Part shown: one piece after another, positions 34,516 through 44,153 of the stretch
How the letters are laid out: each line of letters starts with the position of its first letter
How positions within the stretch are numbered: the first letter of the stretch is position 1
Source of the DNA: Profundibacter sp033851955
GTDB lineage: Bacteria; Pseudomonadota; Alphaproteobacteria; Rhodobacterales; Rhodobacteraceae
Assembly: GCA_033851955.1 (NCBI GenBank)
Contig: JAWSVK010000010.1
Coordinates: forward strand, 124,001-188,000
DNA: 64,000 nt
Direction of reading: 5' to 3'
Program-made: the position numbers and the translations under genes
Notes under the pieces: generated by a model
Databases searched by the model: none
What the model was told of the DNA's origin: nothing
What the model saw: the letters and a program-made list of their open reading frames with translations, nothing else

Positions 34516-34647
34516 TAATCCAATTTTCCATCAATACGAGAACACATCCTACGGAAATTTCACCTCGACGCAACGAAATTCACTGTCACCCCTTGCCCCT
34601 TGCTGACAGCAATGACAGGTTACCGAGAAATCTGTCAGGAGACACTT

Positions 34648-36084
34648 ATGAACAACGCTCGCAACTTCTACATCAACGGCCAATGGGTCGCCCCTTCCAC
34701 CCCAAATGATTTCGACGTGATCAACCCGTCGAATGAGGAGGTCTGCGCAACAATTTCGCTCGGCAGCCAAGCTGACACCGACGCCGCCGTAGCCGCCGCC
34801 AGAGCCGCGTTTCCCGCCTGGGCCGCCGTCCCCAAGACCGAAAAGCTCGACCTGATCAAGGCCCTGCTTGCTGAATATAATAACCGCGCAGGCGACATGG
34901 CCGACGCCATCTCGCAAGAGATGGGCGCACCGATTGCCCTGTCTAAAACCGCCCAAGTGGGCGCTGGCGCTTGGCACATTTCAAACTTCATCAAAGCCTT
35001 TGAGGAGTTCGAATTTGACCACATGCTTTCAGACGCCGCCCCCAATGATCGCATCCTAAAGGAACCCATCGGCGTTTGCGGCATGATCACGCCGTGGAAC
35101 TGGCCAATGAACCAAGTCACTTTGAAATGCATTCCCGCCATGGCAGTGGGTTGTACCATGGTGCTGAAACCATCCGAAATCTCGCCGCTCTCCTCGATCG
35201 TGTTCAGCGAAATCGTCGATGCTGTCGGCTTCCCCAAAGGCGTCTACAACATGGTGAACGGTGACGGGCCGGGCGTTGGCTCGCAACTCTCCGTGCACCC
35301 AGACGTCGACATGATCTCGTTCACGGGATCAACCCGCGCTGGCACGCTGATCACACAGGCCGCCGCCCCCACCGTCAAACGCGTCGCGCTTGAGCTGGGC
35401 GGCAAAGGCGCCAACATCGTCTATGCAGACGCGGACGATAAGGCCGTCAAACGCGGCGTGCTGCACTGCATGAACAACTCCGGCCAATCCTGTAACGCGC
35501 CGACCCGCATGCTGGTCGAACGCTCGATCTACGACGCCGCAGTTGAAACCGCAGCCGAGGTCGCAAACGCAATCGCCGTTGGTCCCGCCGATGTTGATGG
35601 CCGCCAAATTGGTCCCGTGGTGTCCGAACTGCAATACGGCAAAATTCAGGACATGATCCAAACCGGCATCGATGAAGGCGCGCGCCTTGTCGCCGGTGGC
35701 TTGGGCCGTCCAGATGGTCTGAACCGCGGCTATTTCGTGCGCCCAACAGTGTTTGCCGATGTCACCAATGACATGGCAGTCGCCCAACAGGAAATATTTG
35801 GCCCCGTGCTGACAATGATCCCGTTCGACACCGAGGAAGAAGCGCTCGCCATCGCCAATGATACACCTTACGGGTTAACCAACTACGTCCAAACCACTGA
35901 CCACGCCAAAGCCAACCGCGCGGCCCGCGCCCTGCGCTCTGGCATGGTCGAAATGAACGGAACTTCCCGCGGAGCAGGTGCGCCGTTTGGTGGCTACAAA
36001 CAGTCCGGCTCGGGCCGCGAAGGCGGCGTCTGGGGGTTGGATGAATTCCTAGAGGTGAAGGCCGTTAGCGGCTGGGTTGAGTGA
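34648..36084 (+). CDS. Aldehyde dehydrogenase family protein
   Basis: 478 residues from the ATG at 34648 (MNNARNFYING), which has CAGGAG 6-7 nt before it. Features: ITPWNWPMNQ cofactor loop, LELGGKGANIVYAD general base, and NNSGQSCNAPTR with the catalytic cysteine. The NSGQSC form and overall sequence resemble the group often labelled 3-succinoylsemialdehyde-pyridine or aldehyde dehydrogenases in alphaproteobacteria. It appears monocistronic and ends in a strong hairpin. Substrate unknown. Confidence 0.9.
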   Translation: MNNARNFYINGQWVAPSTPNDFDVINPSNEEVCATISLGSQADTDAAVAAARAAFPAWAAVPKTEKLDLIKALLAEYNNRAGDMADAISQEMGAPIALSKTAQVGAGAWHISNFIKAFEEFEFDHMLSDAAPNDRILKEPIGVCGMITPWNWPMNQVTLKCIPAMAVGCTMVLKPSEISPLSSIVFSEIVDAVGFPKGVYNMVNGDGPGVGSQLSVHPDVDMISFTGSTRAGTLITQAAAPTVKRVALELGGKGANIVYADADDKAVKRGVLHCMNNSGQSCNAPTRMLVERSIYDAAVETAAEVANAIAVGPADVDGRQIGPVVSELQYGKIQDMIQTGIDEGARLVAGGLGRPDGLNRGYFVRPTVFADVTNDMAVAQQEIFGPVLTMIPFDTEEEALAIANDTPYGLTNYVQTTDHAKANRAARALRSGMVEMNGTSRGAGAPFGGYKQSGSGREGGVWGLDEFLEVKAVSGWVE

Positions 36085-36093
36085 ATAAACCAA

Positions 36094-36124
36094 GGGCAGC
36101 GCCCTCCCAAGAGGCGCGCTGCCC
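36094..36124. terminator. Long hairpin after the aldehyde dehydrogenase
   Basis: GGGCAGCGC (36094-36102) pairs with GCGCTGCCC (36116-36124), and CCTC/GAGG extend the stem inward around a CCAA loop with one bulged C, giving 13 pairs. No T-run follows, so it may be a processing or stabilising structure instead of an intrinsic terminator. Confidence 0.45.
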
Positions 36125-36212
36125 GAGTAACTCAAACTGATCTTGAAACAAGATGCTATTTCGATAGATTTCGAAGCCACTACAACATTCCGAACAAAGA
36201 GGGCAATTTGTT

Positions 36213-36905
36213 TTGAAAAACACCGGGATAATCACGTTAGTCGCCTTTGTTTTGATTTTCATACAAAGCATAGAGGCTTATGCCTGTTCGGTAGCTCCGC
36301 AACGGGCGCAAGTAGACAAGCAACTAAGAGAGTTAATTCAAAGCGGTGATTTTGTTTTCATTGGTCAGGTGACTAGGATCACTCGCCGAGCATGGGGGCC
36401 AAACGACGACCCCGGCTGGTACGAAAAACGATGGAAAATTCTACAAGAAAAAGGCCGTGAAGTACCTCCCTACATCCAAAATATGATGGAGTTCTCCGAC
36501 GCAACGGCCCGCCTGACCGTTAAAGTATCCCTACGAGATGATGACTTTGGAACGTCGGGCGGGCATTATCGCCATGGGAAAAAGCTGATCGACATTGATC
36601 TTCTGCGCCCGTTTTCACAAGCTGGTCACGGTCCCTGCACCAATTTCCCACGAACTTGTCCATGGGATATTAAAACAGGTGATTTCGTTGTCGTCGCTGT
36701 TGAAGAAAAACAAGCCCTACCATTCGCTGCGACGTATTGCCTAAAAATTGACCGGCCTAGCCTTGAAGAAGAAACCAGAGCTGTGGAGTTGCGCGGCAAA
36801 ATTCCTGCTGAAGAACTCGTATGGGGTTACATTGAAGAAGCGCGTTTGCGATTTAGTTTGATAAGGATGCAAAACGGCAAGCGACCCCCAAAGAGAGAGC
36901 CTTAA
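36213..36905 (+). CDS. Secreted hypothetical protein with NTR/TIMP-like start
   Basis: 230 residues from a TTG start. Signal peptide (TGIITLVAFVLIFIQSIEAYA) followed by a mature protein beginning with Cys-Ser and, 20 residues on, GDFVFIGQVTRI. A cysteine at the new N-terminus plus a strand of this form recalls the netrin/TIMP-like fold seen in many short bacterial exported proteins; this is a guess from pattern only. Three further cysteines (PCTNF, RTCPWD, TYCLK) could form disulfides. It stands alone, convergent with the ketosynthase gene, in relatively AT-rich DNA. Confidence 0.6.
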   Translation: MKNTGIITLVAFVLIFIQSIEAYACSVAPQRAQVDKQLRELIQSGDFVFIGQVTRITRRAWGPNDDPGWYEKRWKILQEKGREVPPYIQNMMEFSDATARLTVKVSLRDDDFGTSGGHYRHGKKLIDIDLLRPFSQAGHGPCTNFPRTCPWDIKTGDFVVVAVEEKQALPFAATYCLKIDRPSLEEETRAVELRGKIPAEELVWGYIEEARLRFSLIRMQNGKRPPKREP

Positions 36906-36947
36906 AAGGCACTTCCTTTTGATCAAAAATGAACCATGTACACCAAA

Positions 36948-38069
36948 TCACGCCTTTTTCACAATCACCGACCCCACAGAATAGCCCGCCCCGAACGAGC
37001 AGATAATCCCAACATCGCCAGTCTTAAAATCATCCGAGTATTTTGAAAACGCGATAATCGACCCTGCCGATGACGTGTTGGCGTAGTCCTGCAAAACATT
37101 CGGCTGTTCACCCGCCTCCGGCACCCGCCCCAACACCTTTTTGCCAATGAAATCATTCATTGCCTTATTGGCCTGATGCAGCCACATACGGCGTAAATCG
37201 TCCGGCGCAACCCCGCTGTCCGTCATATGTCCCAACATGTGTTTGGCCACAATCGGCAGCACCTCTTTGAACACTTTGCGCCCGTTCTGCATGAACTGCA
37301 TATCGCGCCTGTCTTTCATCCCGTCAGGTCTGCCGCGACGCAAAAATCCGTTGTTATTACGTATATTGTTGGAAAATTGGGTCAGACATCGGGTCGAGAT
37401 AATATCGAAATGTTCGCCCAAAGCATCCTCTTTGCGTTCCAGCAAAACAGCCGTGCAAACATCGCCAAAAATAAAATGACAATCGCGATCCCGCCATTCG
37501 ATATGTCCCGTGGTGATTTCAGGGTTCACCACCAGGATCGACCGAGCAGATCCCGACCTAATCATATCCGCCGCCGCCTGAATACCAAAAGTTGCGCTGG
37601 AACACGCCACGTTCATATCAAAGCCAAAACCCTGAATACCCATCAAGTCCTGCACCTCAATCGCAATCGCCGGATACCCCCGCTCCATGTTCGAGGCCGC
37701 CAAAATCACCGCATCCACATCATTCGCCGTTTTACCTGCTGATTTCAATGCCTTAGAACAGGCATCCACGGCCATTTCGGCCATAATTCCTGGCTCATCA
37801 TCACTTCGTTGTCGCATCAGCGGATGCATCACCTTCGGGTCCAAAATCCCGTCTTTGACCATAGCATATCGTTGATGAATACCGCTTGCCGCCACGATAA
37901 ACTCAACGCTGGAATGCGCCTTGGCTTCAATTTCGCCGGCCTCAATCGCGGCTTTGTTTTCCGCATTGAACAGATCAACATATGCATTGAACGCTTCAAC
38001 CAATTCGGCGTTGGTGATCACATTTGAGGGCGTGAAAATCCCGCTGCCCGAGATAACTGGCTGATACAT
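36948..38069 (-). CDS. 3-oxoacyl-ACP synthase III-like ketosynthase
   Basis: 373 residues of the thiolase/KAS III fold. The nucleophile is C156 in NVACSSATFG, H298 is in WLHQANKAMN, and the asparagine is in YANTSSAGS, so the Cys-His-Asn triad of FabH is complete. It is about 50 residues longer than housekeeping FabH and has insertions near the N-terminus (NAYVDLFNAENKAAIEAG). It matches the longer FabH2-type enzymes that condense medium-chain acyl-CoA with malonyl-ACP in some proteobacteria. The gene is monocistronic by spacing, with GGAG before the ATG. The acyl substrate is not readable. Confidence 0.85.
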   Translation of the reverse strand: MYQPVISGSGIFTPSNVITNAELVEAFNAYVDLFNAENKAAIEAGEIEAKAHSSVEFIVAASGIHQRYAMVKDGILDPKVMHPLMRQRSDDEPGIMAEMAVDACSKALKSAGKTANDVDAVILAASNMERGYPAIAIEVQDLMGIQGFGFDMNVACSSATFGIQAAADMIRSGSARSILVVNPEITTGHIEWRDRDCHFIFGDVCTAVLLERKEDALGEHFDIISTRCLTQFSNNIRNNNGFLRRGRPDGMKDRRDMQFMQNGRKVFKEVLPIVAKHMLGHMTDSGVAPDDLRRMWLHQANKAMNDFIGKKVLGRVPEAGEQPNVLQDYANTSSAGSIIAFSKYSDDFKTGDVGIICSFGAGYSVGSVIVKKA

Positions 38070-38132
38070 ATTACCGCTCCTATTTCCCTAATAAATAAGG
38101 CCCACTACACGTGCGAAGGTCAAGCGAAAACC

Positions 38133-38783
38133 TTAGAACGGGCACCTGGCCTTGAACGTCAACCCCTTGCCACCATCCGGATGGTTCAACCGTAAACTTT
38201 CAGCATGGAGCATCAAACGCGGCGCATCTAACGCCTCACCTCTGGCATAAAATTCATCGCCCAAAATCGGATGCCCAATCTCCAACATGTGAACCCGCAA
38301 TTGATGACTACGGCCCGTCTGTGGCAACAGTCGAACCCGCGTGGCATGCTCTTCATACTTGATCACTTTCCAGTCCGTCACCGACGGTTTTCCCTTCTCA
38401 TGATCAACGTGCTGCAAGGGTCGGTTTGGCCAATCCACTATCAGCGGCAAATCTACGGTGCCTTGGCGATCTTCAACCCGTCCAAACACCCGCGCCACAT
38501 AGGTTTTCTTAACCCGACGCTGCTCAAATTGCAGGTTCAAATGCCGCTGCGCATGTCGCGTCATCGCAAACACCATGATGCCCGATGTGTCACAATCCAA
38601 CCGATGCACCAGCAACGCGTCCGGAAACACATTTTGCACCCGATCAACCAAGCAATCCGACAGGTTCTCATGCTTGCCCGGCACCGACAACAAACCGCTT
38701 GGCTTATCGACCAGCAACAACTCATAATCATGGTGCAAAACGACCAACGGGTCCTGCGGCGGGGAATATGTATCACTAAACAT
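38133..38783 (-). CDS. RluA-family RNA pseudouridine synthase
   Basis: 216 residues with the catalytic aspartate in HRLDCDTSG, the motif LLVDKPSGLLSVPGK near the N-terminus and RSHQLRVHM near 160. It has no S4 domain, which matches RluA itself (23S rRNA U746 and tRNA U32) more than RluC/RluD. It lies 55 bp downstream of the flavoprotein operon on the same strand and may be read from it in part. Target site not determined. Confidence 0.88.
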   Translation of the reverse strand: MFSDTYSPPQDPLVVLHHDYELLLVDKPSGLLSVPGKHENLSDCLVDRVQNVFPDALLVHRLDCDTSGIMVFAMTRHAQRHLNLQFEQRRVKKTYVARVFGRVEDRQGTVDLPLIVDWPNRPLQHVDHEKGKPSVTDWKVIKYEEHATRVRLLPQTGRSHQLRVHMLEIGHPILGDEFYARGEALDAPRLMLHAESLRLNHPDGGKGLTFKARCPF

Positions 38784-38838
38784 CCGGCTTCATCGCACAG
38801 CTTGCATTTTTGTTCCACAAATATCCGCGCCGCAGGCC

Positions 38839-41280
38839 CTATACTTTTACACGCTCCGATTTCGCATCATACATCGGTCGCAATGACACCTCGGCTCCGA
38901 CCCGAACCCCTGCCACATCAATCTCGTAATGCGATGCCAAAACCTCCGCCACAGTCTCGCCCTTACACGGTACATACCCTAGCCCAACAGCCGCCCCCAG
39001 CGTATGCCCATAAGAGCCCGATGAAAGATAACCAACAATCTCGCCATCCCGCAACACAGGCTCGTTATGGTACAATAACGGCTCCGGCTCCACCAATTTA
39101 AATTGGAGCAAACGGGCGTCCAGCCCGTTTTCCTTTTTCTTCAAAACCGCATCCCGACCAATGAACGCGGGCTTATCGACTTTAACAGCAAAGCCCAAAC
39201 CCGCCTCCAAAACATGATCCTCACATGTGATATCATGGCCAAAATGCCGAAACCCTTTCTCGATCCGGCAACTGTCCATCATATGCATTCCGCACAGTTT
39301 CAGTCCCATTTCCTGGCCCGCCGCATGCAGCACTTCATACACATGTGCGGCCACGTCAGATGATACGTATATCTCCCAACCCAACTCGCCGACATAGGTC
39401 ACGCGGTGCACCCGCGCCAACCCCATGCCAATCTCGATTTCCTGCATAGTGCCAAACGGGTTCACAGCATTGGTGAAATCATTCGGTGACACCATTTGCA
39501 GTAATTTACGCGTATTTGGCCCCATCACAGCCAAAACAGCCTCACCCGCCGTCACATCGGTGATCACCACGTTGAAATCACCCAAATGCCGTCGCAACCA
39601 AGTCTGATCCGCCAACCGCGTCGCCGCAGGGGTGACCACCAGATAGGCCAATTCGGACAGCCGTGTCACGGTGACGTCCGCTTCAATCCCGCCACGCGGG
39701 TTTAAAAACTGCGTGTAAACAATCTTGCCAACCGGCACTGACATATTCGCCCCACAGACATAGTTCAAAAATGCCTCTGCATTACGGCCCTCAACACGAA
39801 TTTTGCCAAAGGACGACATGTCGTACATCCCGACATTCTCACGCACGGCACGGTGTTCGGCAGCCGAATTATCAAACCAGTTTTGCCGCTTCCATGAGTA
39901 CTCATAGGCCCGCGCCTGACCTTCATCTGCAAACCAATTGGCCCGCTCCCAGCCTGACAACTCGCCCATCACGGCGCCGCGCTCTAACAGTTGCGCATGA
40001 AACGGCGAACGCCGGATACCACGCGCCGTGGCCTTTTGCCGAAACGGAAAATGGTCTGCATAAAGCAGTCCCAAGGTTTCTTTCGAACGCTCAAACAAAT
40101 AGCTTTTGTTGCCCTGAAAGGGCTGCATTCGAGATATATCGACGTCGCCCAGATCAAACGGTTTTTCGCCACCGTCCATCCACTGCGCCAAGGCCATACC
40201 TGCCCCGCCCGCCGACTGAATGCCGACGGAATTGAACCCTGCAGCGACCCAGAAATTATCCAGCTCCGGCACCAGACCCAAATGATAGGTATCATCCGGT
40301 GTGAAGCTTTCCGGCCCGTTGAAAAACGTGTGAATGCCCGCCTCGGCCAACATAGGCATCCGGCTTACGGCCTTTTCCAATATCGGCTCAAAGTGGTCAA
40401 AATCCTCGGGCAATTGATCAAATTCAAAGTCCGGCGAAATGCCGTTCATTCCCCATGGCTTTGAAACCGGCTCAAACGCGCCCAGCATCATTTTGCCCGC
40501 GTCTTCCTTGTAATAGGCGCACTCGTCCGGCACCCGAAGGACCGGCATTTGACTCAAATTTGGAATATTCTCGGACACAATGTAGAAATGCTCACACGCA
40601 TGCAGCGGCACATTCACACCGGCCATGCGGCCAACCTCATGTCCCCACATACCAGCACAATTCACCACATGATCGCAGGCTATATGCCCTGCTTCTTCGC
40701 CGTTTTTCCAATCAACACCTGTTACCCTCGTGCCGTCTTTTTTGATCGCTGTCACGGCCACCCGCTCGACCACAACAGCCCCGTTTTGACGTGCGCCCTT
40801 GGCGAGCGCCAGCGCGATATTGCCAGGATCACCTTGGCCATCCTTAGGCAAATAGACTCCCGCCACCACTCCGTCGGTATTCAGATGTTCATAACGCGCC
40901 TTAACTTCGTCAGGTGAAATTTCCTCAACCTCAACCCCAAAGGCCCGCGCCATCGCGGCTTGACGAAAAATTTCCTCGCGGCGCTCTTCGGTCAAGGCCA
41001 CCGTAATTGACCCGCACCGCCGAAACCCCGTCGCCAGACCGGTTTCAGCCTCAAGCGCGCCATATAGTTCCTGCGAATATTTCGCCAATTTGGTCATGTT
41101 CGCCGTCGCCCGCAACTGGGCAATCAACCCCGCCGCATGCCAAGTCGTGCCGCTGGTCAGGGACTTACGTTCCAGCAGGACGACGTCGTTCCAGCCCAGT
41201 TTTGCCAAATGATAGGCCACCGAACACCCAATGATGCCGCCACCAATGATGACCACACGGGCCTGTTTTGGAATCGTCAT
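38839..41280 (-). CDS. Dimethylglycine/sarcosine dehydrogenase-like flavoprotein with GcvT domain (copy 1)
   Basis: 813 residues: N-terminal FAD oxidoreductase (about 1-390; dinucleotide motif VVIIGGGIIGCSVAYHLA), a connecting FAO_M domain, and a C-terminal GcvT aminomethyltransferase pair (about 430-805). The motif TWHAAG holds H48, which in mammalian dimethylglycine and sarcosine dehydrogenases is the covalent FAD attachment site. The GcvT part would pass the one-carbon unit to tetrahydrofolate, otherwise releasing formaldehyde. The ATG at 41280 has GGAAAG before it; a TTG 12 bp upstream is less likely. Last gene of the five-gene operon. The N-methyl substrate is not readable. Confidence 0.9.
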   Translation of the reverse strand: MTIPKQARVVIIGGGIIGCSVAYHLAKLGWNDVVLLERKSLTSGTTWHAAGLIAQLRATANMTKLAKYSQELYGALEAETGLATGFRRCGSITVALTEERREEIFRQAAMARAFGVEVEEISPDEVKARYEHLNTDGVVAGVYLPKDGQGDPGNIALALAKGARQNGAVVVERVAVTAIKKDGTRVTGVDWKNGEEAGHIACDHVVNCAGMWGHEVGRMAGVNVPLHACEHFYIVSENIPNLSQMPVLRVPDECAYYKEDAGKMMLGAFEPVSKPWGMNGISPDFEFDQLPEDFDHFEPILEKAVSRMPMLAEAGIHTFFNGPESFTPDDTYHLGLVPELDNFWVAAGFNSVGIQSAGGAGMALAQWMDGGEKPFDLGDVDISRMQPFQGNKSYLFERSKETLGLLYADHFPFRQKATARGIRRSPFHAQLLERGAVMGELSGWERANWFADEGQARAYEYSWKRQNWFDNSAAEHRAVRENVGMYDMSSFGKIRVEGRNAEAFLNYVCGANMSVPVGKIVYTQFLNPRGGIEADVTVTRLSELAYLVVTPAATRLADQTWLRRHLGDFNVVITDVTAGEAVLAVMGPNTRKLLQMVSPNDFTNAVNPFGTMQEIEIGMGLARVHRVTYVGELGWEIYVSSDVAAHVYEVLHAAGQEMGLKLCGMHMMDSCRIEKGFRHFGHDITCEDHVLEAGLGFAVKVDKPAFIGRDAVLKKKENGLDARLLQFKLVEPEPLLYHNEPVLRDGEIVGYLSSGSYGHTLGAAVGLGYVPCKGETVAEVLASHYEIDVAGVRVGAEVSLRPMYDAKSERVKV

Positions 41281-41322
41281 TTCACTTTCCAATCATGTTT
41301 TACGTGCTGTTGTCGCAAGTGC

Positions 41323-43776
41323 TCACGCACGTATCCGCGCGTTGTCTGCATCCCAAACCGGTTGATCTGCCTGCACCACCGCTCGACATCTCTCGCCGAA
41401 TATATCGACTTCAAGTTCGGTGCCAACGGTCGTCAAGTCGGCCCGCACCATGCCCAGCGCTATGCTGGCATTGATGCGGTAGCCCCAGCCGCCCGATGTG
41501 GTTTCGCCAACCACTTTGCCCTCATACCAAATCGTTGACATATAGGGCGCGTCGACGTCTCCAGCCTCGACGATCAAGGTGACAAATCGCTTCGCAACGC
41601 CGGCTTGCTTCTCGGCCAGCAACGCTGCCTTACCCGGGAACTCCTGCGGCTTGTCCAGCTTCACAAACCGCTCCAAGCCACCTTCAAGCATCGAATAGTC
41701 CGTCGACAAATCACCCTTCCATGCACGGTAGCCTTTTTCCAATCGCAAACGATCCAACGCATACATGCCAAACGGTTTTGCACCCTGCGCTGTAACGGCG
41801 TCCCAGATCGATGGCGCATCATTGATGTCGCAATGCACTTCCCAACCCAGCTCGCCTGCAAAGGATACCCGCAACAGGTAACAAGGTTTGCCCGCAACCG
41901 AAGCCTCTTGGTAGGTCAGCCAGCCCTTGGACAAATCTGCGTCAGAAACAGCGCCCAGAATTTCACGTGCACGCGGTCCTGTGACCAACAGACATTCCTT
42001 TTGATCCGAAAGGTCTGTCACGGTGATCCCCTCGGGTGCTTGGAGCGCCAACAGATCACCATCGTGCCACTGCGCTGTCGCCGCTGTGATCAACCAAACC
42101 TCGTCGTCGGTGCGCGGCACCACAGACATTTCGGTCACGATCCGCCCACGATTGTCCGCAAAATAGGCCAACCCGACGCGGCCCACTGAAGGCAAGCGTG
42201 ACGCCGTCACCCCATCCAGCCAATCGCGACTGCCAGTGCCAGTGACGTTCAAACGTGTGAAGCCAGAAATCGCCAACACGCCGCAACCATCTCGCACAGC
42301 TTCGCATTCCTCGCGGATGCGGGCCTCCCACGGGCCGTCCCGCAGCCAAGTCTGCGTGGCCTCGTGCGAGGTATCATCACCCGCCTTGGCAAACCAATTG
42401 GCCCGCTCCCAGCCGTTATAGGCCCCCATCACAGCACCCGCGTTTAACAAACGGGAGTGCAGTGGCGAGACGCGCTTATCCCGCGCCGCCTCCCATTCAT
42501 GGTGTGGGAAGTGCATGGCGTATTCATGTCCATAGACTTCCATGCCCTTCTTGATGCAGTAATCCTCATCAGCAAAACCGGTAAAGCGACGCGGATCGAC
42601 GGACCACATGTCCCATTCGGTTTCCCCACCAGTGATCCATTCAGCCAACACTTTGCCAGCCCCGCCAGCCTGCGCTATGCCAAACGTAAACACGCAAGCC
42701 TCAAAGGCGTTTTTCACACCGGGCATTGGGCCAATCAACGGCAAGCCGTCGGGCGTATAGGGGATCGGGCCGTTGATCACTTTGTTGATGCCTGCGGTGC
42801 CCAACAGTGGCACCCGCGCCATAGCATCTTCAATATACCACTCCAATCGCTCCAGATCGTCGGGGTACAGCTGGAACGAAAAATCTTCGGGCATCGGATC
42901 AGACGGGCTCACCCAATGGGCTTTGCAATTGCGCTCATAGGGGCCCAAGTTCAGTCCGTGTTTTTCTTGGCGCAAATAGTAGGATGAATCCACATCCCGC
43001 AGCAAAGGCAGCTTGTCGCCCCCCTCACGGCTCCACGCCTCAAGTTCGGGGATTTCGTCCGTCAGCATATACTGATGGCTCATCACCATCATCGGCACTT
43101 GGCGGCCACCATGGGGCCGGAACCACTCGCCGACGCGTTGGGCGTAATATCCGGCGGCGTTCACCACAAATTCGCAGCGGATTTCACCCTTTTCGGTTTC
43201 AACCACCCACTCATCACCCTCACGACGCACACCCGTCGCGGGCGTAAAGCGCAAAATCTTGGCCCCCAGGTCACGCGCGCCTTTGGCAAAGGCCTGAGTC
43301 ATTTGCGAGGGGTCAATATCGCCGTCATAGGGATCATACAGCCCGCCTTCCAGGTCATGAGTCTCAAGGAACGGGTAGCGCGATTTAAGATCGTCCAGCC
43401 CCATCATCTCAAGATCCATGCCCTGATATTGCCCCATGCTGCGGGCACGCTCAAATTCTTGCATCCGCTCCTTGGTGTGCGCCAAACGCACGGAGCCGGT
43501 GACGTGGTAATTCATCGGATAGTCCACGGCCGCGCCCAACCCGCGATACAGCTCGGTTGAGTAGCGCTGCATGTTCATGATCGACCAAGAGTTGCTGAAC
43601 GTCGGCACATTGCCCGCCGCGTGCCACGTGCTGCCCGCCGTTAATTCGTTCTTTTCCAAAAGAACGCAATCAGACCAGCCAGCCTTGGCCAGATGATACA
43701 AAGACGACGCGCCAACCGCGCCACCACCAATGATAACAACCCGTGCTGTGGTTGGAAAATCTGCCATGTTGCTCAT
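41323..43776 (-). CDS. Dimethylglycine/sarcosine dehydrogenase-like flavoprotein with GcvT domain (copy 2)
   Basis: 817 residues with the same three-part layout as the next gene (FAD oxidoreductase, FAO_M, GcvT). The dinucleotide motif is VVIIGGGAVGASSLYHLA, and TWHAAG places a possible covalent-flavin histidine at H52. The two copies diverge clearly after TWHAAG (NVPTFSNS here, LIAQLRAT in the other), so they probably differ in substrate. The ATG overlaps the GFA stop by 4 bp (ATGA), fixing the start at 43776. Confidence 0.9.
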   Translation of the reverse strand: MSNMADFPTTARVVIIGGGAVGASSLYHLAKAGWSDCVLLEKNELTAGSTWHAAGNVPTFSNSWSIMNMQRYSTELYRGLGAAVDYPMNYHVTGSVRLAHTKERMQEFERARSMGQYQGMDLEMMGLDDLKSRYPFLETHDLEGGLYDPYDGDIDPSQMTQAFAKGARDLGAKILRFTPATGVRREGDEWVVETEKGEIRCEFVVNAAGYYAQRVGEWFRPHGGRQVPMMVMSHQYMLTDEIPELEAWSREGGDKLPLLRDVDSSYYLRQEKHGLNLGPYERNCKAHWVSPSDPMPEDFSFQLYPDDLERLEWYIEDAMARVPLLGTAGINKVINGPIPYTPDGLPLIGPMPGVKNAFEACVFTFGIAQAGGAGKVLAEWITGGETEWDMWSVDPRRFTGFADEDYCIKKGMEVYGHEYAMHFPHHEWEAARDKRVSPLHSRLLNAGAVMGAYNGWERANWFAKAGDDTSHEATQTWLRDGPWEARIREECEAVRDGCGVLAISGFTRLNVTGTGSRDWLDGVTASRLPSVGRVGLAYFADNRGRIVTEMSVVPRTDDEVWLITAATAQWHDGDLLALQAPEGITVTDLSDQKECLLVTGPRAREILGAVSDADLSKGWLTYQEASVAGKPCYLLRVSFAGELGWEVHCDINDAPSIWDAVTAQGAKPFGMYALDRLRLEKGYRAWKGDLSTDYSMLEGGLERFVKLDKPQEFPGKAALLAEKQAGVAKRFVTLIVEAGDVDAPYMSTIWYEGKVVGETTSGGWGYRINASIALGMVRADLTTVGTELEVDIFGERCRAVVQADQPVWDADNARIRA

Positions 43777-44153
43777 CCCTGCTGCTGCGGCAGATCATCG
43801 GAAATCACATAGTAATCCCCTTTGTCCGCAACGAATATGTGTTTCTCTAGAGTGATCCCCGTCGGCCCATTAAGTGAACCCAAACTGAAGGATATGGTAT
43901 CTTCATGGTTCATTTTCCAAAACAAAAACGCCCCGCAGGTCCCGCAAAACCCGCGCTTGGCCTCTTCACTTGAGGCATACCATTTCAGCCCCTGACCCTG
44001 CGTGATTGTCAAATCATCATCAGGCACAAAGGCCGAAGACCAGATATGGCCAGACTGCTTGCGGCATTGACCGCAATGGCACACAGATGGCCCCTGCGGT
44101 GTGCCTGTGACCTCATATTGAACCGCCCCGCAATTGCATGATCCCTTTAGCAT
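43773..44153 (-). CDS. GFA-family zinc protein (glutathione-dependent formaldehyde-activating-like)
   Basis: 126 residues with the GFA cysteine pattern: GSCNCGAVQYEV, CHCGQCRKQSG and GFCGTCGAFLFW, which bind two zinc ions. GFA enzymes were named for speeding the condensation of formaldehyde with glutathione; that activity is disputed for the family. In this operon, next to two demethylating flavoproteins, help with released formaldehyde is attractive. It is coupled by overlaps to lysE-like (1 bp) and to the flavoprotein (4 bp). Confidence 0.88.
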   Translation of the reverse strand: MLKGSCNCGAVQYEVTGTPQGPSVCHCGQCRKQSGHIWSSAFVPDDDLTITQGQGLKWYASSEEAKRGFCGTCGAFLFWKMNHEDTISFSLGSLNGPTGITLEKHIFVADKGDYYVISDDLPQQQG

